Shown: positions 24,771-34,224, numbered from the stretch's first letter. The stretch is DNA of 64,000 nt from Coriobacteriia bacterium (GCA_007121015.1 SKMN01000025.1:1-64000), one strand, 5' to 3'. Numbers and translations are program-made. The notes: generated by a model from the letters alone, not told the origin.

Positions 24771-27700
24771 ATGGCAGCGGTGAACGGACGGATCGAGGCC
24801 CGGCTCGGCGAGGCTTTTGGCGATAGGGCCAGGACAGACCGCGTCCAGCGGAAGATGTACTCCTTCGATATCGGCGCGATGCCCCGGCTCGTCAAGCCGT
24901 TCATGCCGACAGGCCTGGCAGGCGCCGTGGTCCGGCCGCAGAACGAGAGCGAGGTCGTGCGGCTCGTCCAGCTTGCGCAGGGAGAGGGCGTACCGGTGGT
25001 GCCTCGGGGGTGGGCCACTTCAGGCTACGGCGGCGTGCTCCCCGTAGAAGGCGCTATCGTCGCGGATATGTCAGGGATGCGTCGGGTGCTCTCCGTGGAT
25101 CGCAGGGCCTCGACCGTCACCGTGCAGGCCTCGGCTATCTGGGAGGAGATCGAGCGTGAGCTCAACAAGGACGGACTTGCGCTCAGGCTCTACCCGTCGT
25201 CTGCGCCCTCGTCCGGTGCTGCCGGCTGGCTCGCGCAAGGTGGCGCCGGCTTCGGGTCATACGAGTACGGCACGTTCAAGGAGAGCGTAGTCTCTGCACG
25301 CGTCGTCCTCCCCAGTGGGGAGGTCCGCGAGTTCATCGGCCAGGAACTTCAGGACTACATCGCCGACGCCGAGGGCATCACGGGGATAATCACCGAGCTG
25401 ACCTTCAAGATCCGCGTCCTCGAACCGGAGATCCACCGGGCCTTCGCCTTCCCCGACGCCGCCTCGCTCGGCGCGGCCCTGGCCGCGATATCGGCCGAGG
25501 AGGTCCAGCTGTGGTCGGTGACGTTCCTCAACCCGGAGTCGGTACGGCTCAAGAAGCAGCTTCCACACCGGCATGGGCACCCCTACGAGATGGAACATCC
25601 GCATGTCGACCCCGAGCTGCCCGAAGCTTTCATCGCGGTGATCGCGTATCCGGAGTCTCGGTACGGCGCGGTCCACGAGCCGCTCGAACGGATCGTCGGG
25701 GAGCATGGCGGTACGGACCTGGGTCCCGAAGTCGCCGAGCATGAGTGGGAGTTGCGCTTCTCGCCGATGAGGCTGAAGCGCATCGGCCCGTCGCTCGTCC
25801 CGACCGAGGTGGTCGTCCCGCTCGCCGAGTTGACCGCAGTGCTCGCCGAGATCGACGAGAAGATCGAGCAGCCGTTCATCCTCGAGGGCATGCACGCGAA
25901 GGGCGACCAGGTCGTGCTCCTCGGCTTCATCCCGCACGACGAGCGCTCTTTCGCCTTCAACGTGGCATTCGCACTGTCGCTCTCGGTCATCAAGATCGCC
26001 AAGACGCACGGTGGCTCGGCGTACTCGACGGGGGTGTACTTCCGTCGCGAGGCCGAGAGCGTGCTCGGGTCCGCGAAGGTCGCGGCGCTCAGAGCGTACA
26101 AGGCCCACGTCGATCCCAAGGGGATCATGAACCCCAAGAAGGTCCTCGGCAGAGGGCTCGTGGACGTGCTCATGGGAGGCGCGGCGGCGATGGAGCCGCT
26201 CGTGAGGCCTGTTGCGAACGCGGCCAAGCCGCCGGCGCGCGCCGTCGATCTCAAGGAGGTGCGCGGTATACCCGGCGAGGTGGCGTTCATGGCGTACGCG
26301 TGCGCCCGGTGCGGCTACTGCGTGCCGACGTGCGAACAGTACTCCGGCCGCGGTTGGGAGTCCCACTCGCCGAGGGGCAAGTACGCCTACCTGCGTGAGG
26401 TCATGGAGGGCCGGGAGAGGTTCGACCGCAGCGCGGTCGATACGTTCCTCGTGTGCACGACGTGCGAGGTGTGCAACACACGCTGCCAGTTGCAGCTGCC
26501 CATCGAGCACAACTGGATGGCGATGCGCGGCAAGCTCGTCCACGAGGAGAAGCTCGGCACGTTCCCGCCGTTCGAGATGATGGCGGCTTCGCTGCGGGGC
26601 GAGAACGATATCTGGGCCGGCAAGCGCGAGAACCGTGCGAACTGGGTGCCCGAGGACATCAAGCCGAAACTCAAAGAGGCTGGCGAGCTCATGTACTTCG
26701 CCGGATGCACCGCAAGCTACGTGGAGACGGACGTCGCTGAAGCGAGCATCCGCCTGCTCACCGATGCGGGATACGACATCTCCTACATGGGCACCGACGA
26801 GGCGTGCTGCGGCATCCCGATGAAGGTGGCCGGCAAGTGGGACGTGTTCGAGGCGATCTACGAGCACAACGTCGCCGAGGCCAAGAAGCGCGGAGCGAAG
26901 ACGATCGTGACCTCGTGCCCGGCGTGCGCGCTCGTGTGGAAGGAGCTCTACGCGAACCTTGCGGCCGAGCGCGGCGACGAATACGACATCGACGTCAAGC
27001 ACTACTCGGAACTGGTGAGCGAGGCGCTCGGCGACGGCCGGCTCGAGCTCGCCAACCCGATTGAAGGCCGCATCACGTTCCACGACTCGTGTCATGCCGG
27101 ACGTGCCCAGGGCCTCTACGAGCCCCCGCGAGAGATGCTCAAGGCGATCCCCGGAGTCGACTACGTGGAGATGGAGCACAACCGTGAAGAGGGCTTGTGC
27201 TGTGGATCGGTGTTGACGCTGGTAGGGGAGATGCCGGTGGCACCCGTGCTCGGCAAGCACCGTCTGCAAGAGGCGGTCGACGTGGGCGCCGAGACCGTCG
27301 TGGCGCTCTGCCCGTGCTGCCAGGTCCAGTTGCGTGACAGCAACATCAAGAACGACCTCGGACTGAAGATCGACGACCTCTCGCGGATCGTGGCCGAGGC
27401 CGCGGGCTACGAGATTCCCGAGACGACCGAGTACTCGATGTACATGTGGGGTTACTTCGAGAAGTTCATCGTCCTCATGCAGCCTGCGAACATGGCCGCG
27501 CTCATGGAGCGCGTGTTCCCGCAGATGATGGATGCGATGCCTCCTGGCATGAAGCCGATGATCCAGGCGATGAAGTACGTGCCCGGTGGCCTTGCGATGA
27601 TGGAGAAGATGCTGCCGAAGATGTTCCCGCTGCTCATCGACAGCATCATGGAGAAGGTCATGCCCGACATGATCGCGGCCGTCCAACAGCACGTCGGGCC

Positions 27701-27890
27701 GATGCCCGATGACATGGAAGAACTCATGCCCGAGCTGTTGCCCAAGACGATGGAATCCCTCATGCCGACGTACTTGCCGCAGCTCATACCCCACATCACT
27801 CCGGCGCTGATGCAGTACATCTGCGCTGCGATGTGGGGACGGTCGGGGTGCACGAGCTCGAGTAAGGGCCCCAGCCAGGCGGCTTCGTAG
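24771..27890 (+). CDS. Fused FAD-binding/Fe-S oxidoreductase (GlcD-GlcF or D-lactate dehydrogenase type) with Met/Pro-rich C-terminus
   Basis: The 1039-aa protein combines in one chain an FAD_binding_4 domain (about 45-185: VVPRGWATSGYGG), an FAD-oxidase C-terminal domain (about 225-470), two [4Fe-4S] ferredoxin motifs (CARCGYCVPTC near 511 and CTTCEVCNTRC near 562) and two CCG cysteine-rich domains (DEACCGIP near 680, EEGLCCGS near 809). Such enzymes oxidise 2-hydroxy acids such as lactate or glycolate and pass electrons to quinone or other carriers. From about 890 an unusual 150-residue tail repeats Met-Pro-rich helical blocks (KMLPKMFPLL, EELMPELLPKTM). The start is ATG 24771, after GGAAGGA. 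Expression is probably controlled by the two upstream operators. Confidence 0.85.
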   Translation: MAAVNGRIEARLGEAFGDRARTDRVQRKMYSFDIGAMPRLVKPFMPTGLAGAVVRPQNESEVVRLVQLAQGEGVPVVPRGWATSGYGGVLPVEGAIVADMSGMRRVLSVDRRASTVTVQASAIWEEIERELNKDGLALRLYPSSAPSSGAAGWLAQGGAGFGSYEYGTFKESVVSARVVLPSGEVREFIGQELQDYIADAEGITGIITELTFKIRVLEPEIHRAFAFPDAASLGAALAAISAEEVQLWSVTFLNPESVRLKKQLPHRHGHPYEMEHPHVDPELPEAFIAVIAYPESRYGAVHEPLERIVGEHGGTDLGPEVAEHEWELRFSPMRLKRIGPSLVPTEVVVPLAELTAVLAEIDEKIEQPFILEGMHAKGDQVVLLGFIPHDERSFAFNVAFALSLSVIKIAKTHGGSAYSTGVYFRREAESVLGSAKVAALRAYKAHVDPKGIMNPKKVLGRGLVDVLMGGAAAMEPLVRPVANAAKPPARAVDLKEVRGIPGEVAFMAYACARCGYCVPTCEQYSGRGWESHSPRGKYAYLREVMEGRERFDRSAVDTFLVCTTCEVCNTRCQLQLPIEHNWMAMRGKLVHEEKLGTFPPFEMMAASLRGENDIWAGKRENRANWVPEDIKPKLKEAGELMYFAGCTASYVETDVAEASIRLLTDAGYDISYMGTDEACCGIPMKVAGKWDVFEAIYEHNVAEAKKRGAKTIVTSCPACALVWKELYANLAAERGDEYDIDVKHYSELVSEALGDGRLELANPIEGRITFHDSCHAGRAQGLYEPPREMLKAIPGVDYVEMEHNREEGLCCGSVLTLVGEMPVAPVLGKHRLQEAVDVGAETVVALCPCCQVQLRDSNIKNDLGLKIDDLSRIVAEAAGYEIPETTEYSMYMWGYFEKFIVLMQPANMAALMERVFPQMMDAMPPGMKPMIQAMKYVPGGLAMMEKMLPKMFPLLIDSIMEKVMPDMIAAVQQHVGPMPDDMEELMPELLPKTMESLMPTYLPQLIPHITPALMQYICAAMWGRSGCTSSSKGPSQAAS

Positions 27891-27985
27891 CGCGCACGTT
27901 CGGTCCCCGGCGGTGGCGCGTTGCGCGCCGTTCGGGGTCCGAAGTGCGCATCAAGTCACACTCGGCGGACGCCGATAGAGTGGGT

Positions 27986-28684
27986 ATGGACACCACCGCA
28001 CCAGATACGTACGCGGCCGAGCGGCTCAGGTCGTTCCCGCTCTTCTCGGACCTCGGAGCGCAGGACCTCGGAGTGCTCGCCGCCATGGCGCAGTTCCGTC
28101 GCTACCCCAAAGGCGCCTTCATCACCGTGCAGGGTGAGGCCGTCAACCAGATGTACCTGCTCGTGTCCGGACGGGTGAAGATGTCGCTCGCGTCTCCGGA
28201 CGGCAAGGAGCTGGTCCTGGAGCACCTCGAAGCGCCGGCCCACTTCGGCGAGACCGCTCTCGTGGATGCCGAGCCGCTGAACGTCGATGTCATAGCGATG
28301 GCCGAGGTAGAGCTCTTCGTTATCGATGCGCGGGACCTCGCGTCGGCCATCCGGGTCCAGCCGAGGCTTGCTCTCTCATTGATCGGGACACTCTCACGCC
28401 GCTTGAAGACGATGGTGTCCCGGCTGGAAGACATGGCCTTCCACGATGCGACCCACCGTGTGATGAGGGTCGTTCTCAACGTCGCGACAGCGAGTTACGA
28501 GTCCCAGGGTGTACCGTTCGTGAAGGGGATGACCCACTACGACATCGCCACACTGGCGGGCACGTCGAGAGAGACCGCGAGCCGTGTCATCTCGGCTCTC
28601 GTCAAAGACGGTGTGCTCGCCACCAAGGGTCGGACCATAGTCGTGGACCTGATAGCGTTACGCGACCGCATAGGTTCGGGCTGA
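27986..28684 (+). CDS. Crp/Fnr-family transcriptional regulator
   Basis: This 232-aa regulator has an N-terminal cyclic-nucleotide-binding-type beta-roll (about 15-130) with FGETALVDAEP, a long dimer helix, and a C-terminal winged helix containing the recognition helix TSRETASRVIS. There is no N-terminal cysteine cluster, so it is not an oxygen-sensing FNR by sequence. ATG 27986 is preferred over the upstream GTG at 27944 because the added residues are not conserved; its ribosome site is weak (AGAGTGGG). It sits between redox genes and could regulate them. Confidence 0.87.
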   Translation: MDTTAPDTYAAERLRSFPLFSDLGAQDLGVLAAMAQFRRYPKGAFITVQGEAVNQMYLLVSGRVKMSLASPDGKELVLEHLEAPAHFGETALVDAEPLNVDVIAMAEVELFVIDARDLASAIRVQPRLALSLIGTLSRRLKTMVSRLEDMAFHDATHRVMRVVLNVATASYESQGVPFVKGMTHYDIATLAGTSRETASRVISALVKDGVLATKGRTIVVDLIALRDRIGSG

Positions 28685-28777
28685 GCCGCCCGGTCTCGAC
28701 GCGACCGGATCGAGTGCAGAGGCTTGCGCGTGTTGGGCATATACCTGGCAGTGTCGTCGATCCCGGGAGGACCCCCA

Positions 28778-29005
28778 ATGAAGGACTTCACGCCTGAGGA
28801 GCTTGGTACATACAACGGTAAGGACGGTCAGCCGGCATACGTCGCCTTCAAGGGCGTCGTATACGACGTGACCGAGAGTGCGATGTGGGGCGATGGCGAG
28901 CACGAGGCGATGCACGACGCCGGCACCGATCTCACCGCCGCGCACGACGACGCCCCGCACGACGAGTACATCGTCGACTTCCCTGAGGTAGGGAGGCTCG
29001 TGTGA
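28778..29005 (+). CDS. Cytochrome b5-like haem-binding domain protein
   Basis: The 75-residue protein has the shortened cytochrome b5-like/steroid-binding pattern: FTPEELGTYNGKDGQPAYVAFKG, VVYDVTES, and candidate haem-ligand histidines in GEHEAMHDAGTDLT. Length fits the prokaryotic single-domain family. The start is ATG 28778 behind GGGAGG. It follows the Crp/Fnr gene and is convergent with the RNA methyltransferase gene, with a 7-nt gap. Confidence 0.82.
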   Translation: MKDFTPEELGTYNGKDGQPAYVAFKGVVYDVTESAMWGDGEHEAMHDAGTDLTAAHDDAPHDEYIVDFPEVGRLV

Positions 29006-29012
29006 GCACGGC

Positions 29013-30314
29013 TTAACCGCGTTCGAGTACGGTTATCGTCTCGACGTGGAAGGTATGGGGGAACAAGTCGACCGGGGTCACGTGGCGTATCGCGTAGCCC
29101 CGGTCGACGAGTCTGCGGCAATCACGCGCAAGCGTCGCGGGGTCGCACGAGATGTAGGCGAGGGTACGCGCGTGCGTGCCGACGAGCGCATCGAGCGCGT
29201 CGGCGGTCAATCCCTGACGCGGAGGGTCCACTACTGCGTGATCGAACGCGCCTGCGGCGGGTAGCTCGCGTTCTGCGGCGCCGCCTATGATGTCGGCATC
29301 CAGGCGGGCCCGGCCCAGGTTGCGCCGAAGGTCCGCTATGGCGGCGCTCGACCCCTCGATGGCGACCACCTCGCCAGTGCGGTCCGCGAGGGGCAGCGTG
29401 AACGCCCCGACTCCTGCGTAGACGTCTGCGACCCGGTCTTCGGGACCGGGGTCGAGGGCTTCGAGTGCGATCTCGACGAGTCGCTCGGCAGTAGCAGTGT
29501 TCACCTGGAAGAACGATGGCGCGGAAACGCCGAACCCGAATCCTGCGAGTCGCTCCCGCCACGCGCCGGCACCCGATAGGACCTCGGTGCCCGCGATGGA
29601 GCGTCGCGCGTCGTTCCTGAGAAGCACGCGCACGACGCTGTTCGCCCCGACGGCGTCGGCAAGGGTGTTCGCGACGGCGTGTCGGGGAAACGCTCCCGGC
29701 GACGTCCACAGCGCGACCTGGAGGTCTGTGCCGCGAGCGGCGACACGGATGCCGACACGCTTGATGCCGAGGTCGCCGTGGCGCCCGCTCAGGTAGCGCA
29801 GCGCTCCGGTCAATGCTCGAGGGGCGGCGGCAGCGCGGTCGGGCAGCAGGAGGCACCGGTCTATCGGCACGATGTCGTGCGAGTCGAGACGGTGGAAGCC
29901 GAGCTCGAATCGGGGCGCCGAAGCATCGCCGACGAGTTCCACCTTGTTCCGGTAGCCGAACGTGTCCTTCGACGGGACGATCGGCCGCACCACGCCGGGT
30001 GCGATGTCGCCGATCCTCTCCAGCGCGTCGACGACGGCTTTGGCCTTGGCGGCGAGCTGTGTTCCGTACGAGACGTGCTGCCACTGGCAGCCGCCGCACG
30101 CGCCTACGTACGGACATGGCGGGTCGACACGGTCGGGCGAGGGTTCCTCGAGAGAGAACGTCCGCGCGCGCACCCAGCGGCCGTGGTCCTCGGTCTCCTG
30201 TACGACTACGAGGTCGCCGGGACAGCTCCCGGGCACGAACACGACGCGTCCGTCGGGGAGGTGTGCTACGCCGTCGCCACCGTAAGCGAGACTCTCTATG
30301 CGTACCGGAGGCAT
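29013..30314 (-). CDS. TrmA/RumA-family RNA (uracil-5-)-methyltransferase
   Basis: The 433-aa SAM-dependent enzyme forms 5-methyluridine in rRNA or tRNA. It has an N-terminal TRAM domain (ESLAYGGDGVAHLP), a [4Fe-4S] cluster motif (CPYVGACGGCQW), the SAM loop in DVYAGVGAFTLP, and the catalytic Cys in YISCDPATLARD. The start is ATG 30314 with AAGGAG 7 nt upstream; the 20 extra residues in the ORF track lie before that ribosome site. Target (U1939 or U747-type in 23S) is not resolvable. Confidence 0.92.
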   Translation of the reverse strand: MPPVRIESLAYGGDGVAHLPDGRVVFVPGSCPGDLVVVQETEDHGRWVRARTFSLEEPSPDRVDPPCPYVGACGGCQWQHVSYGTQLAAKAKAVVDALERIGDIAPGVVRPIVPSKDTFGYRNKVELVGDASAPRFELGFHRLDSHDIVPIDRCLLLPDRAAAAPRALTGALRYLSGRHGDLGIKRVGIRVAARGTDLQVALWTSPGAFPRHAVANTLADAVGANSVVRVLLRNDARRSIAGTEVLSGAGAWRERLAGFGFGVSAPSFFQVNTATAERLVEIALEALDPGPEDRVADVYAGVGAFTLPLADRTGEVVAIEGSSAAIADLRRNLGRARLDADIIGGAAERELPAAGAFDHAVVDPPRQGLTADALDALVGTHARTLAYISCDPATLARDCRRLVDRGYAIRHVTPVDLFPHTFHVETITVLERG

Positions 30315-30491
30315 CGGCCTGCTCCTTGCGGGACGGAACGGGGGGCGGTAACGCCGTGAGCATGGTAGCATCAATGCGGAGGGGGCGTGCGTTCTTCAGG
30401 GCGAGGCGCGACATGCCGATAACGGATAGTGTCGGTTGACGCCGCTACCAGGCCCTCTCGGCCTATCAACAGTAAGAGGAGGATCCGGCGA

Positions 30492-32273
30492 ATGGCAGCC
30501 AACAGGGTTCTTATCGTCCACGATGACGCCGGGTTCGTCGACGAGGTCCGCGACGCGCTCGCTGCCCACACCGCAGACGTCGAGATCGTCAGCGCACTCT
30601 CGGGTCCACGAGCTCTTGGGCTCGTCTCTTCCCATCGGCCGACAGCTATCGTCGTCGATGCCGATCTCGAGGGCATGGACGGCTTCGCGCTGACGGAACA
30701 GCTCAAGTCCGACGACGCCAGTTCGGGGATCCCGGTCGTCATAGTCACACTCGATCCGAGCGAGTCTTCCGCGCTTCGCGCGCGTCAGGTCGGTGCTGCT
30801 GCGCACCTGCCCGCGACAGCGCCGCACGACATGCTTGCGTCGAAGCTCGCCGAGTTGCTCGGCCAGTCCGGTACCGGTGCCGCTGCACCGGCCGGTGCAG
30901 CGGCCAGCGCAGCACCGGGTCAGGGCGCACGCGAGACGGTTGCCGCACCGATGGGTGCAGTGGATGCCGAATCCGCAGGTGGAGCGCTGAGAGATATCGA
31001 CGTCCCCGCCGTCGAGCTGCCTCCGCAGCCCGCTCCCTCCCGGGTGGCACCCGCCGGTCCAACCGGGGATGCGGGAAGCCCACCTCAGGCGGCGCCGACC
31101 GCAGGCGCCCCGGTCGGGACTCGTCCAGCGCCTCCGGGTACCGGCGCTCCGGGAACGGGTGCCGGCCCGAGCGCCTCAGGGATGGCTCCTCCATCGGCGA
31201 GCGACGCTCCCAACATCGACGACCTGCTGCGGCTCATGATCGACCGTGGCGGCTCGGACCTCCACATCTCGGTCGGCAGCCCGCCGGGTCTGCGTCTGCG
31301 CGGCGAGATCGTGCCTGTCGAGAACACGAAGGTGCTCGGGCCGCGCGACACCGCCGAGATGATCCTCTCGCTCCTTTCCGAGGACCAGCGGCGCAAGTTC
31401 GAGACCGAGCTCGAACTCGATTTCGCCTACACCATCCCGGGAGTCTCCCGCTTCCGCGCGAACGTCTTCCAGCAGCGCAACTCTCTCGGTGCGGTCTTTC
31501 GCGTCATCCCGATCCGTATTCCGACGATCCAAGAACTCGGGCTGCCGAAAGTCTGCCGGTATCTCGCAGAACGTCCGCGCGGACTCGTGCTCGTGACCGG
31601 GCCGACCGGCTCGGGTAAGTCGACCACCCTCGCCGCGATGATCGACCACATCAACGAGAACCGCTCGTTACATATCATCACGCTCGAAGACCCCATCGAG
31701 TTCATGCACAAGAACAAGAAAGCCTATGTGAACCAACGGGAGGTCGGCGAGGACACCCGCTCGTTCGCCGCGGCGCTCAAGAGGGTGTTGCGTCAGGACC
31801 CCGACGTCATCCTCGTGGGAGAGATGCGCGACCTCGAGACCATCTCCGCGGCGATCACGGCTGCCGAGACCGGCCACCTCGTTCTCGCGACCCTGCACAC
31901 CACGGGTGGCCCGGCGACGGTCGACCGGATCATCGATGTCTTCCCGCCCCACCAGCAACAACAGGTGAGGATGCAGCTCTCGGGCACTCTCGAGGGCGTT
32001 CTGTCGCAGGTCTTGCTCCGCTCCACCGACGGCAAGACGCGGACGCTCGCCATGGAGATAATGCTCGGTATACCCGCGATCTCGAACCTGATCCGCGAGG
32101 GCAAGACGCACCAGATGCCCACTATCATCCAGGGCGGTGCCTCCCTCGGCATGCAGACGCTCGACCAGCACCTCAAGAACCTGCTGCAGGCGGGCAGGAT
32201 CACGTTCGAAGAGGCCGTCAGTAAGGCTCAGAACCCCCGCGAGCTCGCTCAGATGGTGGGTCGCAAGCTCTAG
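30492..32273 (+). CDS. Receiver domain-PilT ATPase fusion
   Basis: The 593-aa protein has a response-regulator receiver-like domain at residues 4-118 (VLIVHDD; phosphoacceptor Asp in IVVDADLEGMDG), an Ala/Pro/Gly-rich linker of about 120 residues, then a complete PilT retraction ATPase (about 245-593). PilT features are Walker A GPTGSGKST near 369, QDPDVILVGEMRD near 433, and AISNLIREGK near 529, a one-residue variant of the AIRNLIRE signature. The receiver lacks the usual Lys-Pro after the fifth strand (HLPATAP), so phosphorylation switching is doubtful. The start is ATG 30492 behind GAGGAGG. No other pilus gene is in the window. Confidence 0.9.
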   Translation: MAANRVLIVHDDAGFVDEVRDALAAHTADVEIVSALSGPRALGLVSSHRPTAIVVDADLEGMDGFALTEQLKSDDASSGIPVVIVTLDPSESSALRARQVGAAAHLPATAPHDMLASKLAELLGQSGTGAAAPAGAAASAAPGQGARETVAAPMGAVDAESAGGALRDIDVPAVELPPQPAPSRVAPAGPTGDAGSPPQAAPTAGAPVGTRPAPPGTGAPGTGAGPSASGMAPPSASDAPNIDDLLRLMIDRGGSDLHISVGSPPGLRLRGEIVPVENTKVLGPRDTAEMILSLLSEDQRRKFETELELDFAYTIPGVSRFRANVFQQRNSLGAVFRVIPIRIPTIQELGLPKVCRYLAERPRGLVLVTGPTGSGKSTTLAAMIDHINENRSLHIITLEDPIEFMHKNKKAYVNQREVGEDTRSFAAALKRVLRQDPDVILVGEMRDLETISAAITAAETGHLVLATLHTTGGPATVDRIIDVFPPHQQQQVRMQLSGTLEGVLSQVLLRSTDGKTRTLAMEIMLGIPAISNLIREGKTHQMPTIIQGGASLGMQTLDQHLKNLLQAGRITFEEAVSKAQNPRELAQMVGRKL

Positions 32274-32335
32274 TCTCACCTGTTCGGGTAGAAACGGTGC
32301 AAGCAGGTGTCGACGCGCGGGACGGAGGGCGTCTG

Positions 32336-32785
32336 ATGGACGCTGTCACAGCACGGTGGGCGGGAAACCGACAGTTCGTGGCATGGGACCAGGCCGGTCA
32401 TGGCGTGGTGATGGATGCGAGCCCTCACTACAAGGGCGAGGGCACCGGCGTCCGCCCGATCGAGATGGTCCTGTACGGACTCGCGGGATGTACGGCGATG
32501 GACGTCGTGTCCGTCCTGGAGAAGAAACGCCAGGATCTCCGCGGCCTCGAGGTGCGCGTGACCGGCGTCCAGCGCGACGACTTCCCGAAGCACTACGAGC
32601 GCATCGAGGTGCACTACGTCGTCACCGGCGACGGCGTGAGCGAAGAAGCGGTGCACAGAGCGATAGAGCTGTCAGAGGACAAGTACTGCTCGGTCAAGGG
32701 CATCTTCGGGCCGCAGGTCGAGGTAACGAGTTCGTTCGAGGTCCTCGACACCCACGCGGACATCCCGGAAGGGGTCCACGAGTGA
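32336..32785 (+). CDS. OsmC family protein
   Basis: The 149-aa protein of the OsmC/Ohr superfamily carries the two conserved redox cysteines in GLAGCTAMDV and DKYCSVKG, and the GVRPIEM segment. Members reduce organic hydroperoxides with thiols or act in other thiol chemistry; this one belongs to the YhfA-like branch rather than clear Ohr, and the substrate is uncertain. ATG 32336 follows CGGAGGG. Confidence 0.87.
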   Translation: MDAVTARWAGNRQFVAWDQAGHGVVMDASPHYKGEGTGVRPIEMVLYGLAGCTAMDVVSVLEKKRQDLRGLEVRVTGVQRDDFPKHYERIEVHYVVTGDGVSEEAVHRAIELSEDKYCSVKGIFGPQVEVTSSFEVLDTHADIPEGVHE

Positions 32786-32806
32786 CCGACCGACACGGCG
32801 AGGAGC

Positions 32807-33523
32807 GTGTCCTTGAGTGATGTCGTCCTGCTTCCCGTTTTCAACGAGGAGGCGACCGTCGGTGAGGTGCTCGACTCGGTGCGCCGCTACTTCGACGGCG
32901 ACATACTCGTTGTCGACGACGGCTCCACCGACGGGACCGTCGACGTGCTCGCCGCGCGTCGCGACGTGTCGGTCATCACCCATCCGGAGAACCTAGGATA
33001 CGGCCGGGCACTCGCCGAGGGGTTCTCCGTCGCCCGGGTTCGCGGCGCCCGCCGGGTGATCACCATGGACTGCGACGGCCAGCACGAGCCCGCGCACATC
33101 CCGGAGTTCCTCAGGACGCTCGATCGCGGTCACGACATCGTCTCCGGGAGCAGGTACCTGCCCGAGAGCATCGCTGTGGGCACGGCTCCCGCCGAGAGAC
33201 GTGAGGTGAACGCCCGGGTGACCGCCGAGATCAACCGCGTGACCGGGTGGGCGATCACCGACTCGTTCTGCGGGTTCAAAGCGTACCGGACCGCAGCGCT
33301 CGAAGGGATGGTGCTTACCGAGCCCGGGTATGCGATGCCGCTCGAGTTGTGGGCAAAGGCGTACCGCGGGGGGCTCGCCATCACCGAGCTGCCGATCGAG
33401 CGGATATACTGCGACCACGACCGGTCGTTCGGCGAGGCGCTCGACGATCCCGAGCGGCGGTTCGCGTACTACATGCAGGTGTGGCATTCGGCGCTCGGCG
33501 AGGGAGAGGTCCAGGGGGCGTGA
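32807..33523 (+). CDS. Family 2 glycosyltransferase (dolichyl-phosphate mannosyltransferase-like)
   Basis: The 238-aa GT-A enzyme has the nucleotide-sugar-binding start LLPVFNEEATVGEVL, the VVDDGSTDGT motif, the DxD-type site in TMDCDGQHEP, and the acceptor-loop residues GFKAYRTAAL. It lacks the membrane domain found in polyprenyl-phosphate GTs and so is likely cytoplasmic or peripheral. GTG 32807 is the ORF start, but the GAGGAG ribosome site is better spaced for TTG 32813. Its stop overlaps the start of the deacetylase gene. Confidence 0.87.
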   Translation: MSLSDVVLLPVFNEEATVGEVLDSVRRYFDGDILVVDDGSTDGTVDVLAARRDVSVITHPENLGYGRALAEGFSVARVRGARRVITMDCDGQHEPAHIPEFLRTLDRGHDIVSGSRYLPESIAVGTAPAERREVNARVTAEINRVTGWAITDSFCGFKAYRTAALEGMVLTEPGYAMPLELWAKAYRGGLAITELPIERIYCDHDRSFGEALDDPERRFAYYMQVWHSALGEGEVQGA

Positions 33524-34212
33524 GCAGTGGAGTGGACATCGTCTGCGTGGGGGCGCACCCCGATGACGTGGAGATCGGCATGGGCGGTACGGTCGCCGTG
33601 ATGGTCGCCGAGGGGCTCTCGGTCGCGATCGTCGATCTCACCGACGGGGAGCCGACCCCGGCGGGCACCCGCGAGATCCGGATGGCCGAGGCCGCCGAGG
33701 CGGCGGACATCCTCGGCGTCGCCGCGCGCCGGACGCTCACCCTGCCCAACCGCACGCTCTTCGACTCGGTCGAAGCGCGCACCGAACTCGCCGAGGTGTT
33801 CAGGGAGTTGCGGCCACGCACCGTGTTCGCGCCCTATCCCGTCGACGCGCACCCCGACCACGTCGCTGCCGCCGCGATCGTCGACGGCGCGCGTTTCTAC
33901 GCGAAGTTCACGAAGACCGAGATGCGAGGGGAGCCTCACTACCCCGCGCGTCTCTACCGGTACATGGCCGTGCACCTGCATCTCGTCCGGGAACCGTCGT
34001 TCGTGGTCGACGTTTCGGGACACCTGTCCGTGAAGCTCGCGGCGCTGACGGCGTACCGGTCCCAGTTCTCGGCCGACCCGGGTAGCAGCGGGCTCGTCGA
34101 GACGATGGACGACGTCGCCCGTTCGTGGGGCCGCAGCATCGGCGTCGAGGCGGGGGAGCCGTTCTTCGCCGAGGAGCCCGTCGGCATCGCCTCTATCGCT
34201 CGGCTGGTGTAG
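33520..34212 (+). CDS. PIG-L family deacetylase (BshB-like)
   Basis: The 230-aa zinc-dependent N-acetylglucosamine-type deacetylase opens with the signature VGAHPDDVEIGMGGT, has LTLPNRTL and the second metal motif PVDAHPDHVAAA. The length and motifs fit BshB1-type enzymes, which remove acetate from GlcNAc-malate in bacillithiol synthesis, though mycothiol and LPS-type homologues are close. The start is GTG 33520, coupled to the glycosyltransferase stop by GTGA; the 91 upstream codons in the ORF track are an overlapping shadow. The next gene resembles the cysteine ligase BshC. Confidence 0.87.
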   Translation: MSSGVDIVCVGAHPDDVEIGMGGTVAVMVAEGLSVAIVDLTDGEPTPAGTREIRMAEAAEAADILGVAARRTLTLPNRTLFDSVEARTELAEVFRELRPRTVFAPYPVDAHPDHVAAAAIVDGARFYAKFTKTEMRGEPHYPARLYRYMAVHLHLVREPSFVVDVSGHLSVKLAALTAYRSQFSADPGSSGLVETMDDVARSWGRSIGVEAGEPFFAEEPVGIASIARLV

Positions 34213-34224
34213 GGAGGCTGGCCG

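Noticed and set aside
25257-27794. 845-aa antisense ORF (minus strand)
   Set aside because: It lies wholly opposite the FAD/Fe-S oxidoreductase and has the His/Arg/Asp-rich, motif-free composition typical of antisense frames in high-GC codons.
27893-27953. Terminator after the FAD/Fe-S oxidoreductase gene
   Set aside because: TTCGGTCCCC and GGGGTCCGAA pair with a mismatch around a large GC-rich interior; plausible but too imperfect to list as a feature.
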